Source: Rhodopseudomonas palustris (GTDB lineage: Bacteria; Pseudomonadota; Alphaproteobacteria; Rhizobiales; Xanthobacteraceae). Taken from it: 64,000 nucleotides of DNA. A program made the position numbers and the translations under genes. Of this stretch, positions 48,921-57,543 are shown in pieces. Location of the stretch: assembly GCF_007005445.1 (NCBI RefSeq), contig NZ_CP041387.1, forward strand, positions 310,001 to 374,000, read 5' to 3'. The notes under the pieces are model-generated. The model worked only from the letters and a program-made list of their open reading frames with translations, did no database searches and was not told the DNA's origin. Each line of letters begins with the position of its first letter. Position 1 is the first letter of the stretch.

Positions 48921-49298
48921 TCAGTTCGCGTATCGCGCGGTGAGATCGCGCGACAGCTTCGATCCCTCCTCCAAATACCTCCGAATCGCCACGGTGGCGG
49001 CCGGTGTGCAGGTCCGGTAGGTCTGCTGGAACCCGTTATAGCCCCGGTTGAAAGCGGCGATCAGCCGGGTGCGACGTTCCCCGGATGGGGTTTCGGCATC
49101 GATCAGAGCCTGCATCTCGTTGCGCCACTTCGGCCCGTCATTGCCGCCGCAAATTGGGCGCAGATAATGCAACGTCCCGAGAATTTCAGCGAGTCGCTGC
49201 AATTCGGCGTCGAACGGCGCCGCACCGTCCTGGGCGCGCGCCGGGGCGAGCCCGCAGCAGGCCAGGATCGTCAGCACGGCGAGGGAACGCTTCAGCAT
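48921..49298 (-). CDS. TIGR02301-like secreted protein, 125 aa
   Basis: A signal peptide (MLKRSLAVLTILACCGLAPA) is cleaved near ARAQ. The mature part has LGTLHYLRPICGGNDGPKWR, then MQALIDAETPSGERRTRLIA and FNRGYNGFQQTYRTCTPAAT; the two cysteines may pair. This is the TIGR02301 pattern of alphaproteobacterial periplasmic proteins of unknown role. ATG 49298 gives the signal peptide directly. Confidence 0.8.
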   Translation of the reverse strand: MLKRSLAVLTILACCGLAPARAQDGAAPFDAELQRLAEILGTLHYLRPICGGNDGPKWRNEMQALIDAETPSGERRTRLIAAFNRGYNGFQQTYRTCTPAATVAIRRYLEEGSKLSRDLTARYAN

Positions 49299-49356
49299 GG
49301 CCGGCCTGATAGGCCGTTTCAGAGGTTGCAGCAAGAAGGCGATGCATGCCGGGCGG

Positions 49357-49800
49357 TCAGGTTCCGACCATCGCCCGAGCGCCCGCAACCAGCTCTGCCA
49401 GCCCCTCGGTGGTCGAAAAGGCGGCCAGTTCGTCTGGGCCGATCCATCGGGCGTCGTCGAGTTCGTCATTGAGCTGCGGCTCGCCGGCCGCCCAGCGCGC
49501 TGCGAACACCATGATCACGTAGTGCCCGGCTGCACCGACCGGGGAGGGCAGCACTTCGCGCCGGCCGGCGAAGCCGACGATCTCGATCGACAAGCCGGTT
49601 TCCTCGGCGACCTCCCGTACCACCGCCTGTTCCAGTGTTTCTCCGAACTCGACCCGGCCACCCGGCAACGAATACAGACCCTTGGCCGGCGTCCGCGCTC
49701 GGCGCACCAGCAGGAACCGGTCGTCGCGGAAGATCGCGGCGCTGACTGCGAGTTGCGGATGGCGCGGCTGCGCCGGTGCGGCCTCGGTCACGGCGATCAA
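49357..49800 (-). CDS. NUDIX hydrolase, 147 aa
   Basis: The Nudix box is complete: GGRVEFGETLEQAVVREVAE then ETGL (GX5EX7REUXEEXGU), preceded by RFLLVRRARTPAKGLYSLPG. It hydrolyses a nucleoside diphosphate linked to another moiety; the substrate cannot be read. The start overlaps the stop of the upstream 168-aa gene by 4 bases, so the two are coupled. Confidence 0.92.
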   Translation of the reverse strand: MIAVTEAAPAQPRHPQLAVSAAIFRDDRFLLVRRARTPAKGLYSLPGGRVEFGETLEQAVVREVAEETGLSIEIVGFAGRREVLPSPVGAAGHYVIMVFAARWAAGEPQLNDELDDARWIGPDELAAFSTTEGLAELVAGARAMVGT

Positions 49801-50303
49801 TGCGCCATGATGTAATCGACGTCGGCCTCGCTGCCCTGGCCGTTGATGATGCCGCCGGCGCGGCCGATCAGCGGCTTGATCCAGCCGACCGCGCTCTCGG
49901 CCAGCTTGGCCCGGGTGCCGTCCTGCGACGCCTGGCGCATCGCCTCGCCGACCGCGGTGAGGATCGCCGTCATGTTGTTGGTGATGTCGTCGAAATCCGA
50001 TCTTATGCCCGGATCGGCCATGTCATAGGCTTCGATCGCCAGATCGCGCGCCTTGAAGTTCGACGCCCTGAAATGTTCCGCGTAGGAGAGGGGATGCCAC
50101 GACAGGAAGTCTTCCGAGCACTCCGGCATGTCCGGAATCATTTCGAGCAGCATCACGGCTTCGTTGAAATGATTCAGATAGTCGGTCGCGAGGCCCGTCT
50201 TCGGGTTGATATTGGCGGAAGCAAGCTGAGTAGCGCGCGCCTCGTCGTATCGGGCGGTCCCGCCTTGCGCTGCTGTAGATTCACTCGACGCCATCGGCGG
50301 CAT
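49797..50303 (-). CDS. Conserved hypothetical protein, 168 aa
   Basis: Soluble helical protein: ASANINPKTGLATDYLNHFN, MLLEMIPDMPECSEDFLSWH, YAEHFRASNFKARDLAIEAY, and a C-terminal GSEADVDYIMAH. I associate this with uncharacterised Rhizobiales proteins found next to NUDIX genes. The start may be ATG 50303 or 50294. Divergent from the SRAP gene. Confidence 0.78.
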   Translation of the reverse strand: MPPMASSESTAAQGGTARYDEARATQLASANINPKTGLATDYLNHFNEAVMLLEMIPDMPECSEDFLSWHPLSYAEHFRASNFKARDLAIEAYDMADPGIRSDFDDITNNMTAILTAVGEAMRQASQDGTRAKLAESAVGWIKPLIGRAGGIINGQGSEADVDYIMAH

Positions 50304-50355
50304 TTTTGTTTACCGAAGTTAACAAGCACTGAACACGCCACCGGGTCCTGACAGC

Positions 50356-51129
50356 ATGTGCGGACGCTTCGTGATCACCTCGGCTCCCGCCGCTATCCGA
50401 CAGCTCTTTGGCTACGCCGATCAGCCTAATTTTCCGTCACGCTACAACATCGCCCCGACCCAGCCGATTCCCGTGGTGATCGTCGACCAGGGCGCCCGCC
50501 GGTTCCGGCTGATGCGCTGGGGGCTGATCCCATCCTGGGTGAAGGATCCGCGGACGTTTTCGCTGCTGATCAACGCCCGCGCTGAAACCGTCCAGGACAA
50601 GCCGGCGTTCCGCAATGCGTTCAGGCGCCGGCGCTGCCTGGTGCCGGCCGATGGCTACTACGAGTGGAAGGCCGGGGGAGCCCGCAAGCAGCCGTATTTC
50701 ATCCATCCGGCGGCCTGCGGGCCGGTCGGGTTCGCGGCGCTGTGGGAGACCTGGACCGGGCCGAACGGCGAGGAGCTCGACACCGTGGCGATCGTCACCA
50801 CCGCGGCGCGCGGCGGCCTCGCCGAGCTGCACGACCGCGTCCCGGTGGCGATCGCCCCGCATCATTTCGCGCGCTGGCTGGAGAGCGATGAAACCGACCT
50901 CGACGCGGTGATGACCCTGCTGCGGCCGCCGGGGGAAGGCGAGTTCGTCTGGCACCCGGTCTCGACCGCGGTCAACCGCACCGCCAACGACAATCCGCAA
51001 CTGATCCTGCCGATCACCGCGGAGGAAATGGCGCCGGCGCAGCCGCCTGCCGTCAAGCCGGCGCCACCGAAGCGCGCGGCACGGCCCAAGATCTCGGCGG
51101 ATGACAGCGGGCAGGGCTCGTTGTTCTGA
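50356..51129 (+). CDS. SRAP-domain DNA abasic-site protein (YedK/HMCES family)
   Basis: Forms a thiazolidine crosslink with abasic sites in single-stranded DNA. All catalytic residues are present: Cys2 (exposed after Met removal), Asn73 in INARAET, Glu103 in DGYYEWK, and His159 in LHDRVPV, matching C2, N75, E105 and H160 of E. coli YedK. 257 residues, with a Pro/Lys-rich tail ending DSGQGSLF that could bind a clamp or replication protein. ATG 50356 is fixed by Cys2. Confidence 0.95.
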   Translation: MCGRFVITSAPAAIRQLFGYADQPNFPSRYNIAPTQPIPVVIVDQGARRFRLMRWGLIPSWVKDPRTFSLLINARAETVQDKPAFRNAFRRRRCLVPADGYYEWKAGGARKQPYFIHPAACGPVGFAALWETWTGPNGEELDTVAIVTTAARGGLAELHDRVPVAIAPHHFARWLESDETDLDAVMTLLRPPGEGEFVWHPVSTAVNRTANDNPQLILPITAEEMAPAQPPAVKPAPPKRAARPKISADDSGQGSLF

Positions 51130-51141
51130 CGGTGATCAAAA

Positions 51142-51227
51142 CGTCATTGCGAGCGAAGCGAAGCAATCCAGCAGCGCCGAGCACTGAGCGCTGGATTGCG
51201 TCGTCGCTTCGCTCCTCGCAATGACGG
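51142..51227. repeat. Intergenic palindromic repeat, family B
   Basis: CGTCATTGCGAGCGAAGCGA at the left and its near-inverse TCGCTTCGCTCCTCGCAATG at the right, around a GC-rich core (CCAGC...GCTGG). A degenerate copy is at 52682-52759, so the two bracket the oxidase gene. Confidence 0.85.
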
Positions 51228-51236
51228 TGGAGAGAC

Positions 51237-52664
51237 CTACACCACCTTGCCGGGATTCATGATGCCGTGCGGGTCGAGCAGCGTCTTGATCGACCGCATC
51301 AGTTCGATCGCGGTCTTGTCCTTCACCTCGGCAAGCTCGTCGCGCTTCATCACGCCGATGCCGTGCTCCGCCGAGATCGAGCCGCCGAGCCGCAGCACCA
51401 CCTCGAACACCACCTTGTTGACGTCGTGCCAGCGCGCCAGGAACCCGGCCTTGTCGGCGCCGACCGGCTGGCTGACGTTGTAGTGGATGTTGCCGTCGCC
51501 GAGATGGCCGAACGGCACCGGCCGCGCACCCGGGATCAGGGCGACCACGGCGGCGTTGGCCTGTTCGATGAACTGCGGCACGGCGGCGACCGGGACCGAG
51601 ATGTCGTGCTTGATCGAGCCGCCCTCCGGCTTCTGCGCCGGCGAGATCTCCTCGCGCAGTTTCCAGAACGCCTGCTGCTGCTGCACCGAACTTGCGATCG
51701 CCGCATCTACGACGATGCCGTCTTCGAAGCCGCGCTCGAGTATGGACTCCAGCGCGGCGCGGGCGTGGTCGCGCGGCGACGACAGTTCGATCAGCACGTA
51801 CCACGGATAGCGCGCCTCGAGCGGGTCGCGGTTGTTGGCGTGGCGCACCGAGAAATCGAGCGGCGTCTCGGCGATCAGTTCGAAGCTGGTCAGATTGCCG
51901 GCGGATTCGGCTTGCGCGATGCCGAGCAGCTTCAGCGCATCGTCCGGCGATTGCAGTCCGACGAACGCGGTCTCGACCGCGCGCGGCTTTGGAAACAGCT
52001 TCAGCGTCACCGCGGTGATGATGCCGAGCGTGCCTTCGGCGCCGATGAACAGATTGCGCAGATCGTAGCCGGTGTTGTCCTTCTTCAGCTTGGACAGCAG
52101 GTTCAGCACCCGGCCGTCGGCGAGCACCACTTCGACGCCGAGCGCCATGTCGCGTGCGAGGCCGTAGGCCAGCGCCGCGGTGCCGCCGGCATTGGTGGAG
52201 AGATTGCCGCCGATGGTGCAGCTTCCCTGCGCGCCGAGCGACAGCGGAAACAGCCGGTCGACCTCCGCGGCCTTCTCCTGCACCCGCTGCAGGATGGCGC
52301 CGGCTTCGACCGTCATGGTGTTCGACGAGGTATCGACTTCGCGGATCTTGTCCATCCGCTTCAGCGAAATCACCACCTCGCCATTGTGCGGCGTCTGCCC
52401 GCCGACCAGGCCGGTGTTGCCGCCTTGCGGCACCAGCGCGACGCACGCCTCGTTCGCCAGCTTGCAGATGGCAACCACTTCGTCGGTGGAGCCGGGACGC
52501 AGCACCAGCGGCGAGTGGCCGCGATACAGATTGCGCTCCTCTGTGATGTAGGCTTCGAGCTCGAGGGGATCGGTCAGCGCGTGCTTGTCGCCGACGATCG
52601 CGGTGAAGCGCGCGATCAGTTCGGGCGAGAGAGAGGCGGGCGAGAGCGGGCTGACGATGTTCAT
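51237..52664 (-). CDS. FAD-binding oxidase (GlcD/D-2-hydroxyacid dehydrogenase family)
   Basis: 475 residues. The PCMH-type FAD domain includes PLVLRPGSTDEVVAICKLAN, VPQGGNTGLVGGQTPHNGEV and GSCTIGGNLSTNAGGTAALA. The FAD-oxidase C domain contains GHLGDGNIHYNVSQPVGADK and SAEHGIGVMKRDEL. Family members oxidise D-lactate, D-2-hydroxyglutarate or glycolate, passing electrons to ETF or quinone. Substrate unresolved. It is a single gene between two family B repeats. Confidence 0.92.
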   Translation of the reverse strand: MNIVSPLSPASLSPELIARFTAIVGDKHALTDPLELEAYITEERNLYRGHSPLVLRPGSTDEVVAICKLANEACVALVPQGGNTGLVGGQTPHNGEVVISLKRMDKIREVDTSSNTMTVEAGAILQRVQEKAAEVDRLFPLSLGAQGSCTIGGNLSTNAGGTAALAYGLARDMALGVEVVLADGRVLNLLSKLKKDNTGYDLRNLFIGAEGTLGIITAVTLKLFPKPRAVETAFVGLQSPDDALKLLGIAQAESAGNLTSFELIAETPLDFSVRHANNRDPLEARYPWYVLIELSSPRDHARAALESILERGFEDGIVVDAAIASSVQQQQAFWKLREEISPAQKPEGGSIKHDISVPVAAVPQFIEQANAAVVALIPGARPVPFGHLGDGNIHYNVSQPVGADKAGFLARWHDVNKVVFEVVLRLGGSISAEHGIGVMKRDELAEVKDKTAIELMRSIKTLLDPHGIMNPGKVV

Positions 52665-52681
52665 GATGTTTCCTCTTCCCT

Positions 52682-52759
52682 GTCGTTGCGAGGAGCGAAG
52701 CGAGCCGATCCGAACGCGTCTCAGACGCGTTTGGATCGATTCGTTTCGCCCGCAACGAC
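52682..52759. repeat. Intergenic palindromic repeat, family B, divergent copy
   Basis: GTCGTTGCGAGGAGCGAAGC ... TTTCGCCCGCAACGAC, with an inner perfect stem ACGCGTC-tc-AGACGCGT-like core. Lies directly upstream of the oxidase. Confidence 0.75.
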
Positions 52760-52782
52760 GTCGCGATAGGCTTGTTCGTGAT

Positions 52783-53781
52783 TCATGGGCGCGGCGCCGC
52801 TGCGCGGCGCAGGCGATCGTTGATCGCTTCGCCGAGGCCGTGTTGCGGGATCGACATCACCGCGATGCCGCGCGCGCCGCGCTCGTCGAGCGCGCGCAGC
52901 GCGCCGAACAATTGCGCCGCGGCTTCGGCGAGATCGCCGCGCGGCGACAGGTTGTGTACGGCGACGGCCGTCTCGACACCTGGCGGCAGTTCGGAGCCGA
53001 ACGCCAGCAGCGCTTCGCCCGGCTTTACCTCGGCCGCATTCAGCCGCACCGTTGCGCGCGGCGCGTAGTGCGACGCGAGCATGCCTGGAGCGAGAGGCGC
53101 GTGATCGTCGGTGATGTTAGTTGCGGCTGGCGCGCCCAGCTTGTGACCGAGCACACGCTCGATCGCCTCGCGCGGCACGCCCCCCGGCCGCAGCAACACT
53201 GGCGCACCGAGGCAACCGACGATCGTCGATTCGACCCCGACCATCACTGGCCCGCCATCGACGATCACATCGATCCGGCCGCCCAGATCGGCGGCGACGT
53301 GCGCTGCGGTGGTCGGCGAGACGTGGCCGGACCTGTTGGCGGACGGCGCCACCACCGGGCCGCCGAAGGCGCGGAGCAGGGCCTGTGCCACCGGATGCGA
53401 CGGCACCCGGAGCGCGACGCTGTCGAGGCCGGCGGTGGCGAGATCGCACACGGAGCAGTTCGTCGCCTTTGGCAGCACCAGCGTCAGCGGTCCCGGCCAG
53501 AACGCTTCGGCGAGGCGCAGCGCGGCGGCATCGAACCGCGCGATCGTCCGTGCGGCTTCGAGGCTGGCGACGTGTGCGATCAACGGGTTGAACGACGGCC
53601 GGCCCTTGGCGGCGTACAGCCGCGCCACCGCTTTGGCATTGGCCGCATCGGCACCGAGCCCGTACACCGTCTCGGTTGGGAACGCGACCAGTCCGCCGCC
53701 GCGCAGCGCCCGCGCAGCTTCGTCCGCATCGGTCGCGGTCAGCGTCTTGGTGATCAGGTCGAGCATCATTTCGGGTTTCAT
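52783..53781 (-). CDS. L-threonylcarbamoyladenylate synthase (Sua5/YrdC family)
   Basis: Makes threonylcarbamoyl-AMP for t6A37 of tRNA. The YrdC domain (residues about 10-205) shows VAFPTETVYGLGADA, AAKGRPSFNPLIAHV and VVAPSANRSGHVSPTTAAHV. A C-terminal Sua5 domain follows (about 230-332). ATG 53781 (MKPEMMLDLITKTL) is used; ATG 53769 is a second option. 332 residues, the two-domain Sua5 form. Confidence 0.92.
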   Translation of the reverse strand: MKPEMMLDLITKTLTATDADEAARALRGGGLVAFPTETVYGLGADAANAKAVARLYAAKGRPSFNPLIAHVASLEAARTIARFDAAALRLAEAFWPGPLTLVLPKATNCSVCDLATAGLDSVALRVPSHPVAQALLRAFGGPVVAPSANRSGHVSPTTAAHVAADLGGRIDVIVDGGPVMVGVESTIVGCLGAPVLLRPGGVPREAIERVLGHKLGAPAATNITDDHAPLAPGMLASHYAPRATVRLNAAEVKPGEALLAFGSELPPGVETAVAVHNLSPRGDLAEAAAQLFGALRALDERGARGIAVMSIPQHGLGEAINDRLRRAAAPRP

Positions 53782-54008
53782 ATCGCAATTCGTGCGGATG
53801 CGAAGTAGCAAAGTCGAGGCGCTGCGCTGCATGCACGCGGGAGCTACGAGGCGTCTGTTGGGCGCGGGCTCGCGCAAACCGCGAATCCGGCCGCCCCGCA
53901 CGCGAAAAACCCCGTTGAAATCGCAGGTTAGGCGGGGCGCGGGCCCGGGGCTTGCAAGCCGCCGGAATATGGAGTGAGGATAGTTCGTTCAAACAGGCGC
54001 CCCTTCCG

Positions 54009-54911
54009 ATGCAGCTCAATCCCCTCCTTCATGCCGAACGCGTCACCGGCCGAAGGCAATCGGCCTTGATCGATCTGTGGTCGACCACGGGATTTGCCGC
54101 GGCCGTGAGCGAGGTGACGGGGCCGCATATTTACGAGTTCGGCGAACTGCCGGTGCCCACCGTCGCGATCACGCTGTACGACGTCCGCCGCCATGTTCTG
54201 ATGGAAAACGGCAAGGTCCGCCGCGATGCGCCGGTGCGCTCGGGGCGGTTCCGTATTGGCCAGCCGGGCCGGCGTGTGGTGGTGGATGCGATTCCGGACA
54301 CCCAGTGGGGCAAGCTGCTGCTGCTGTATCTCGGTGAGCCGCTGCTCAAGGAAGTCGGGGCTTCGCTTGGGTCCGCAGATCCGATCAGCTTGCGCGACAC
54401 TGCGTGGGACGTCGACGATCCGCTGCTGGAAGCCTCGGCCAAGCGCCTGGTCGAGGCCAGCGACAGCGGTGACCGGCCGAATGCGCTGCTCGCCGAGCAA
54501 CTGGCCTATACGCTGGCGCTGCATCTGACGGATCGTTATTCGGCGCCGCGTAGTGGGCTCGCCGAGCCGTCCGTGCCGCTGGAAGCTCCGGTGCGCGACC
54601 GGATCGCCGAATTCGTCCGTTCCGATCTCGGCGCTCCGATCACGCTGGCGGCGATGGCCGAGGTCGCGGGCATGAGCCCGTCCTGTTTCATTCGCAGTTT
54701 CAAACGCTCCACCGGAATGACGCCGCATCGCTTCGTGGTGGAGCAGCGCGTCGCCGCCGCCCGCCGGCTGCTGGAGACGTCGGACCTGCCGATCGTCGAG
54801 ATCGCACTCGGCGTCGGCTTCTCGTCGCAATCGCATTTCGGCGTCGCGTTCCGTCAGGTGACCGGCGAAAGCCCGGCGCGGTATCGCCGGCTGCAGTGCG
54901 GCCGCGAGTAA
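54009..54911 (+). CDS. AraC-family transcription regulator
   Basis: 300 residues. The C-terminal double helix-turn-helix is at about 200-298: GAPITLAAMAEVAGMSPSCF, FIRSFKRSTGMTPHRFVVEQ, and IVEIALGVGFSSQSHFGVAF ending GESPARYR. The N-terminal 190 residues are an effector domain without a visible cupin motif. It precedes the MFS-amidohydrolase pair on the same strand and probably controls it. ATG 54009 (MQLNPLLHAERVTG) is used. Confidence 0.9.
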   Translation: MQLNPLLHAERVTGRRQSALIDLWSTTGFAAAVSEVTGPHIYEFGELPVPTVAITLYDVRRHVLMENGKVRRDAPVRSGRFRIGQPGRRVVVDAIPDTQWGKLLLLYLGEPLLKEVGASLGSADPISLRDTAWDVDDPLLEASAKRLVEASDSGDRPNALLAEQLAYTLALHLTDRYSAPRSGLAEPSVPLEAPVRDRIAEFVRSDLGAPITLAAMAEVAGMSPSCFIRSFKRSTGMTPHRFVVEQRVAAARRLLETSDLPIVEIALGVGFSSQSHFGVAFRQVTGESPARYRRLQCGRE

Positions 54912-54922
54912 TTTTTCGACAA

Positions 54923-54945
54923 GGAACCGCGGACGCCGCGGCTCC
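54923..54945 (+). terminator. Hairpin after the araC-type gene
   Basis: GGAACCGCGG-acg-CCGCGGCTCC, one mismatch, followed by CTGATAATTTT. Plausible terminator separating regulator and transporter transcription. Confidence 0.5.
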
Positions 54946-55035
54946 CTGATAATTTTCCGGCAGACGCGTCCTCCTGATTGAGAAATCTGTCGCCGTGAGC
55001 GATCGCCCGACGAAGGCGAGCGAGGGAGGACAGGT

Positions 55036-56328
55036 ATGAGTACGACGACATCTACAAGCACGGTCGCGCCGATCACGGACACCAGTCTGACCGGCTTTTA
55101 CAAAGACATGACCGTCACCGAGAAGCGCACGTTCTGGGCCTGCGCCACAGGCTGGGCGCTCGACGGCATGGACTTCATGATCTACCCGCTGGTGATCGGA
55201 ACGATCATCGCGCTGTGGAGCGTCGATGCCGGATCGGCCGGTCTTGCCGGCACCGTGACGCTGCTGGCGTCAGCGGTCGGCGGCTGGGCCGCCGGTTATC
55301 TCGCGGACCGGATCGGCCGTGTCCGCACGCTGCAGCTCACCATCATCTGGTTCTCGCTGTTCTCGCTGCTGTGCGCGTTCGCGCAGAACTTCGAACAGCT
55401 GCTGATCCTGCGCGCGCTGCTCGGCTTCGGCTTCGGCGGCGAATGGGCGGCCGGTGCCGTGCTGATCGGCGAGACGATTCGTCCGCAGTATCGCGGCCGT
55501 GCGGTCGGCTCGGTGCAGTCGGGCTGGGCGGTCGGCTGGGGCATGGCGGTGCTGGCGCAGGCTGCGCTGTTCTCGCTGCTGCCGGCCGATCAGGCGTGGC
55601 GCTGGATGTTCGCGATCGGCGCGCTGCCGGCGCTGCTGGTGCTTTATCTGCGCGCCTATGTGAAGGAGCCGCAGGTCGCGGTGGAAGCCCGCGCCAAGGT
55701 CAGCGCAGCGGGCGGCAGCCGCTCGATCCTGGCGATCTTCCAGGGCCGCATCCTCAAGACCACCATCCTGGCCTCGCTGGTCGCGACCGGCTGCCAGGGC
55801 GGTTACTACGCGATCACCTTCTGGGTGCCGCGCTTCCTGACCACCGAGCGCAAGCTGTCGATCGTCGGCTCGACCGGCTATCTGGCGACGCTGATTATCG
55901 GTTCGTTCGTCGGCTATCTGGTCGGGGCCTGGTTCGCCGATCGGTTCGGCCGCCGCAGCCTGTTCCTGACGTTCTCGCTGGGCGCGATGGTGGTGGTGCT
56001 GGCCTATACGCAGCTTCCGCTATCCAACGAAATGCTCTGGGTGCTCGGTTTCCCGCTCGGCTTCTTCGCCTCGGGCTACTTCTCGGGCATGGGCGCGTTC
56101 CTGACCGAACTGTTCCCGACCAGCCTGCGCGGCTCGGGGCAGGGCTTCTGCTACAATTTCGGCCGCGGCGTCGGCGCGCTGTTTCCGTTCCTGGTCGGCT
56201 ATCTGTCGCAGGTCACCACGCTCGCCAACGCGATCTGCCTGTTCGCGGTGTTCGCCTACGTGTTGTTCTTCGCCGCCGCCTATGCGCTGCCGGAGACCCG
56301 CGGCAGGGTGCTGAGCGCCGATGAGTAA
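55036..56328 (+). CDS. MFS transporter, aromatic/organic acid type
   Basis: 430 residues, twelve predicted helices. The first cytoplasmic-loop signature is GYLADRIGRVRTLQ and the sixth-loop equivalent GAWFADRFGRRSLF. The start of helix 1 (WALDGMDFMIYPLVIGTIIA) has the DGxD-type pattern of the AAHS/sialate families that carry organic anions with protons. GAGGGAGG precedes the start. Stop overlaps the amidohydrolase start by 8 bases. Confidence 0.9.
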   Translation: MSTTTSTSTVAPITDTSLTGFYKDMTVTEKRTFWACATGWALDGMDFMIYPLVIGTIIALWSVDAGSAGLAGTVTLLASAVGGWAAGYLADRIGRVRTLQLTIIWFSLFSLLCAFAQNFEQLLILRALLGFGFGGEWAAGAVLIGETIRPQYRGRAVGSVQSGWAVGWGMAVLAQAALFSLLPADQAWRWMFAIGALPALLVLYLRAYVKEPQVAVEARAKVSAAGGSRSILAIFQGRILKTTILASLVATGCQGGYYAITFWVPRFLTTERKLSIVGSTGYLATLIIGSFVGYLVGAWFADRFGRRSLFLTFSLGAMVVVLAYTQLPLSNEMLWVLGFPLGFFASGYFSGMGAFLTELFPTSLRGSGQGFCYNFGRGVGALFPFLVGYLSQVTTLANAICLFAVFAYVLFFAAAYALPETRGRVLSADE

Positions 56329-57223
56329 GGCTGATCGATCCAAGGTTCCGGCTCCGGCGTGCCCGGGGCCGGATCCGGCACCGCGCCGGCCGACGCGTTA
56401 CGTCGTCCCGCCCGGTGCGGTCGATACTCACGCCCACGTCATCGGGCTGCCGCCGACTTATCCGTTCGTCGACGGCCGCAGCTACACGCCGCCCGCCGCA
56501 ACGCCGGAGTCGTATCTGGCAATGCTCGATGCCACCGGCATGACCTATGGCGTGCTGGTGCAGGTCAGCGTGCACGGCACCGACAATCGCCTGATGCTGG
56601 AAACGCTGCAGGCCCACCGCGAGCGGCTGAAGGGCATTGCGGTGATCCCGCTCGGGCTGCCGGACAAGGAGCTGGCGGCGCTCAAGGATGCCGGCGTCGT
56701 CGGGCTCCGCCTGAACATCCTGTATGGCGGCGGCATCGGGTTCGAACGCGTCGGCGAATATGCGGCGATGGCCAAGGAGCTCGGCTGGCATCTGCAGTTC
56801 CTGATCGACGCCAAGGATCTGGTGCCGCTGGCGCCGCAGCTCGGGGATCTGCCGGTGCCGTTTATCGTCGATCACTGGGGGCATTTCCCGGTGTCGCGGG
56901 GGATCGACGATCCCGGCTTCCAGACGCTGGTGTCGCTGGTGCGCGACGGCGCCTGGGTGAAGCTGTCGGGGGCCTATCGGAACACGGTCGCGGGATTTCC
57001 TTACCTCGACACCATTCCGTTCGCCCGACTCCTTCACGAGACGGCGCCCGATCGTTGCGTCTGGGGCAGCGACTGGCCGCACGTCGCGACCTGGACGCAC
57101 ATGATGAATGTCGGCGAGCTGCTCGACCTGCTCGCCGACTGGGTGCCCGATGCGGCCGCGCGCGACCGCGTCTTCACCGAAAACGCCTACCGTCTTTACG
57201 GCTTCACGCCCGTTCGGGGCTGA
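56321..57223 (+). CDS. Amidohydrolase (2-pyrone-4,6-dicarboxylate lactonase-like)
   Basis: TIM-barrel hydrolase of the amidohydrolase_2 class. HxH is in GAVDTHAHVIG; PFIVDHWGHFPV and CVWGSDWPHVATW hold the later His and catalytic Asp. Relatives include LigI and other lactonases or decarboxylases of aromatic breakdown. The coupled MFS carrier suggests an imported organic acid as substrate. 300 residues. Exact substrate unknown. Confidence 0.88.
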   Translation: MSKADRSKVPAPACPGPDPAPRRPTRYVVPPGAVDTHAHVIGLPPTYPFVDGRSYTPPAATPESYLAMLDATGMTYGVLVQVSVHGTDNRLMLETLQAHRERLKGIAVIPLGLPDKELAALKDAGVVGLRLNILYGGGIGFERVGEYAAMAKELGWHLQFLIDAKDLVPLAPQLGDLPVPFIVDHWGHFPVSRGIDDPGFQTLVSLVRDGAWVKLSGAYRNTVAGFPYLDTIPFARLLHETAPDRCVWGSDWPHVATWTHMMNVGELLDLLADWVPDAAARDRVFTENAYRLYGFTPVRG

Positions 57224-57239
57224 GCTTTCACGCGCGCGA

Positions 57240-57266
57240 CCGCCGCCCCTGACCGGAGGGCGGCGG
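57240..57266 (+). terminator. Hairpin after the amidohydrolase gene
   Basis: CCGCCGCCC and GGGCGGCGG, a perfect 9-bp stem with a 9-base loop, 16 bases after the stop; followed by TTGGATAAAAA rather than a T run. Confidence 0.55.
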
Positions 57267-57345
57267 TTGGATAAAAATCCTCTCATTATCCCCATTGGAA
57301 CGCTTGCGAAGCCGGAAGGCGGACGCTATAAGCCGGGCCTCTTGT

Positions 57346-57422
57346 CGGAGTGTGGCTCAGCCCGGTAGAGCACTGCGTTCGGGACGCAGGGGTCGCAGGT
57401 TCGAATCCTGCCACTCCGACCA
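57346..57422 (+). tRNA. tRNA-Pro (anticodon CGG)
   Basis: 77-base cloverleaf. Acceptor stem CGGAGTG/CACTCCG, anticodon stem CTGCG/CGCAG around loop TTCGGGA (anticodon CGG), T arm GCAGG-TTCGAAT-CCTGC, discriminator A and encoded CCA at 420-422. No second partial copy of its 3' end is in the window, so there is no sign of an island att site. Confidence 0.97.
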
Positions 57423-57543
57423 AGATTTTCGGCGAATTGCCGCCTTTTCCCGATCCCTTCACATTCAGCAGCATCGTTCAGCATCATCGTGACGCGGTCG
57501 CCGCCGGTGCGAGGTTTTGGGCTTCGCTGCGCCGGCCTGGGAC

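Noticed and set aside
50305..50330. CtrA-like box before the 168-aa gene
   Set aside because: TTTA and TTAAC are separated by 6 instead of 7 bases and the first half is imperfect.
57346..57422. tRNA-Pro as an integration site for a genomic island
   Set aside because: No integrase and no duplicated tRNA 3' end were found nearby.
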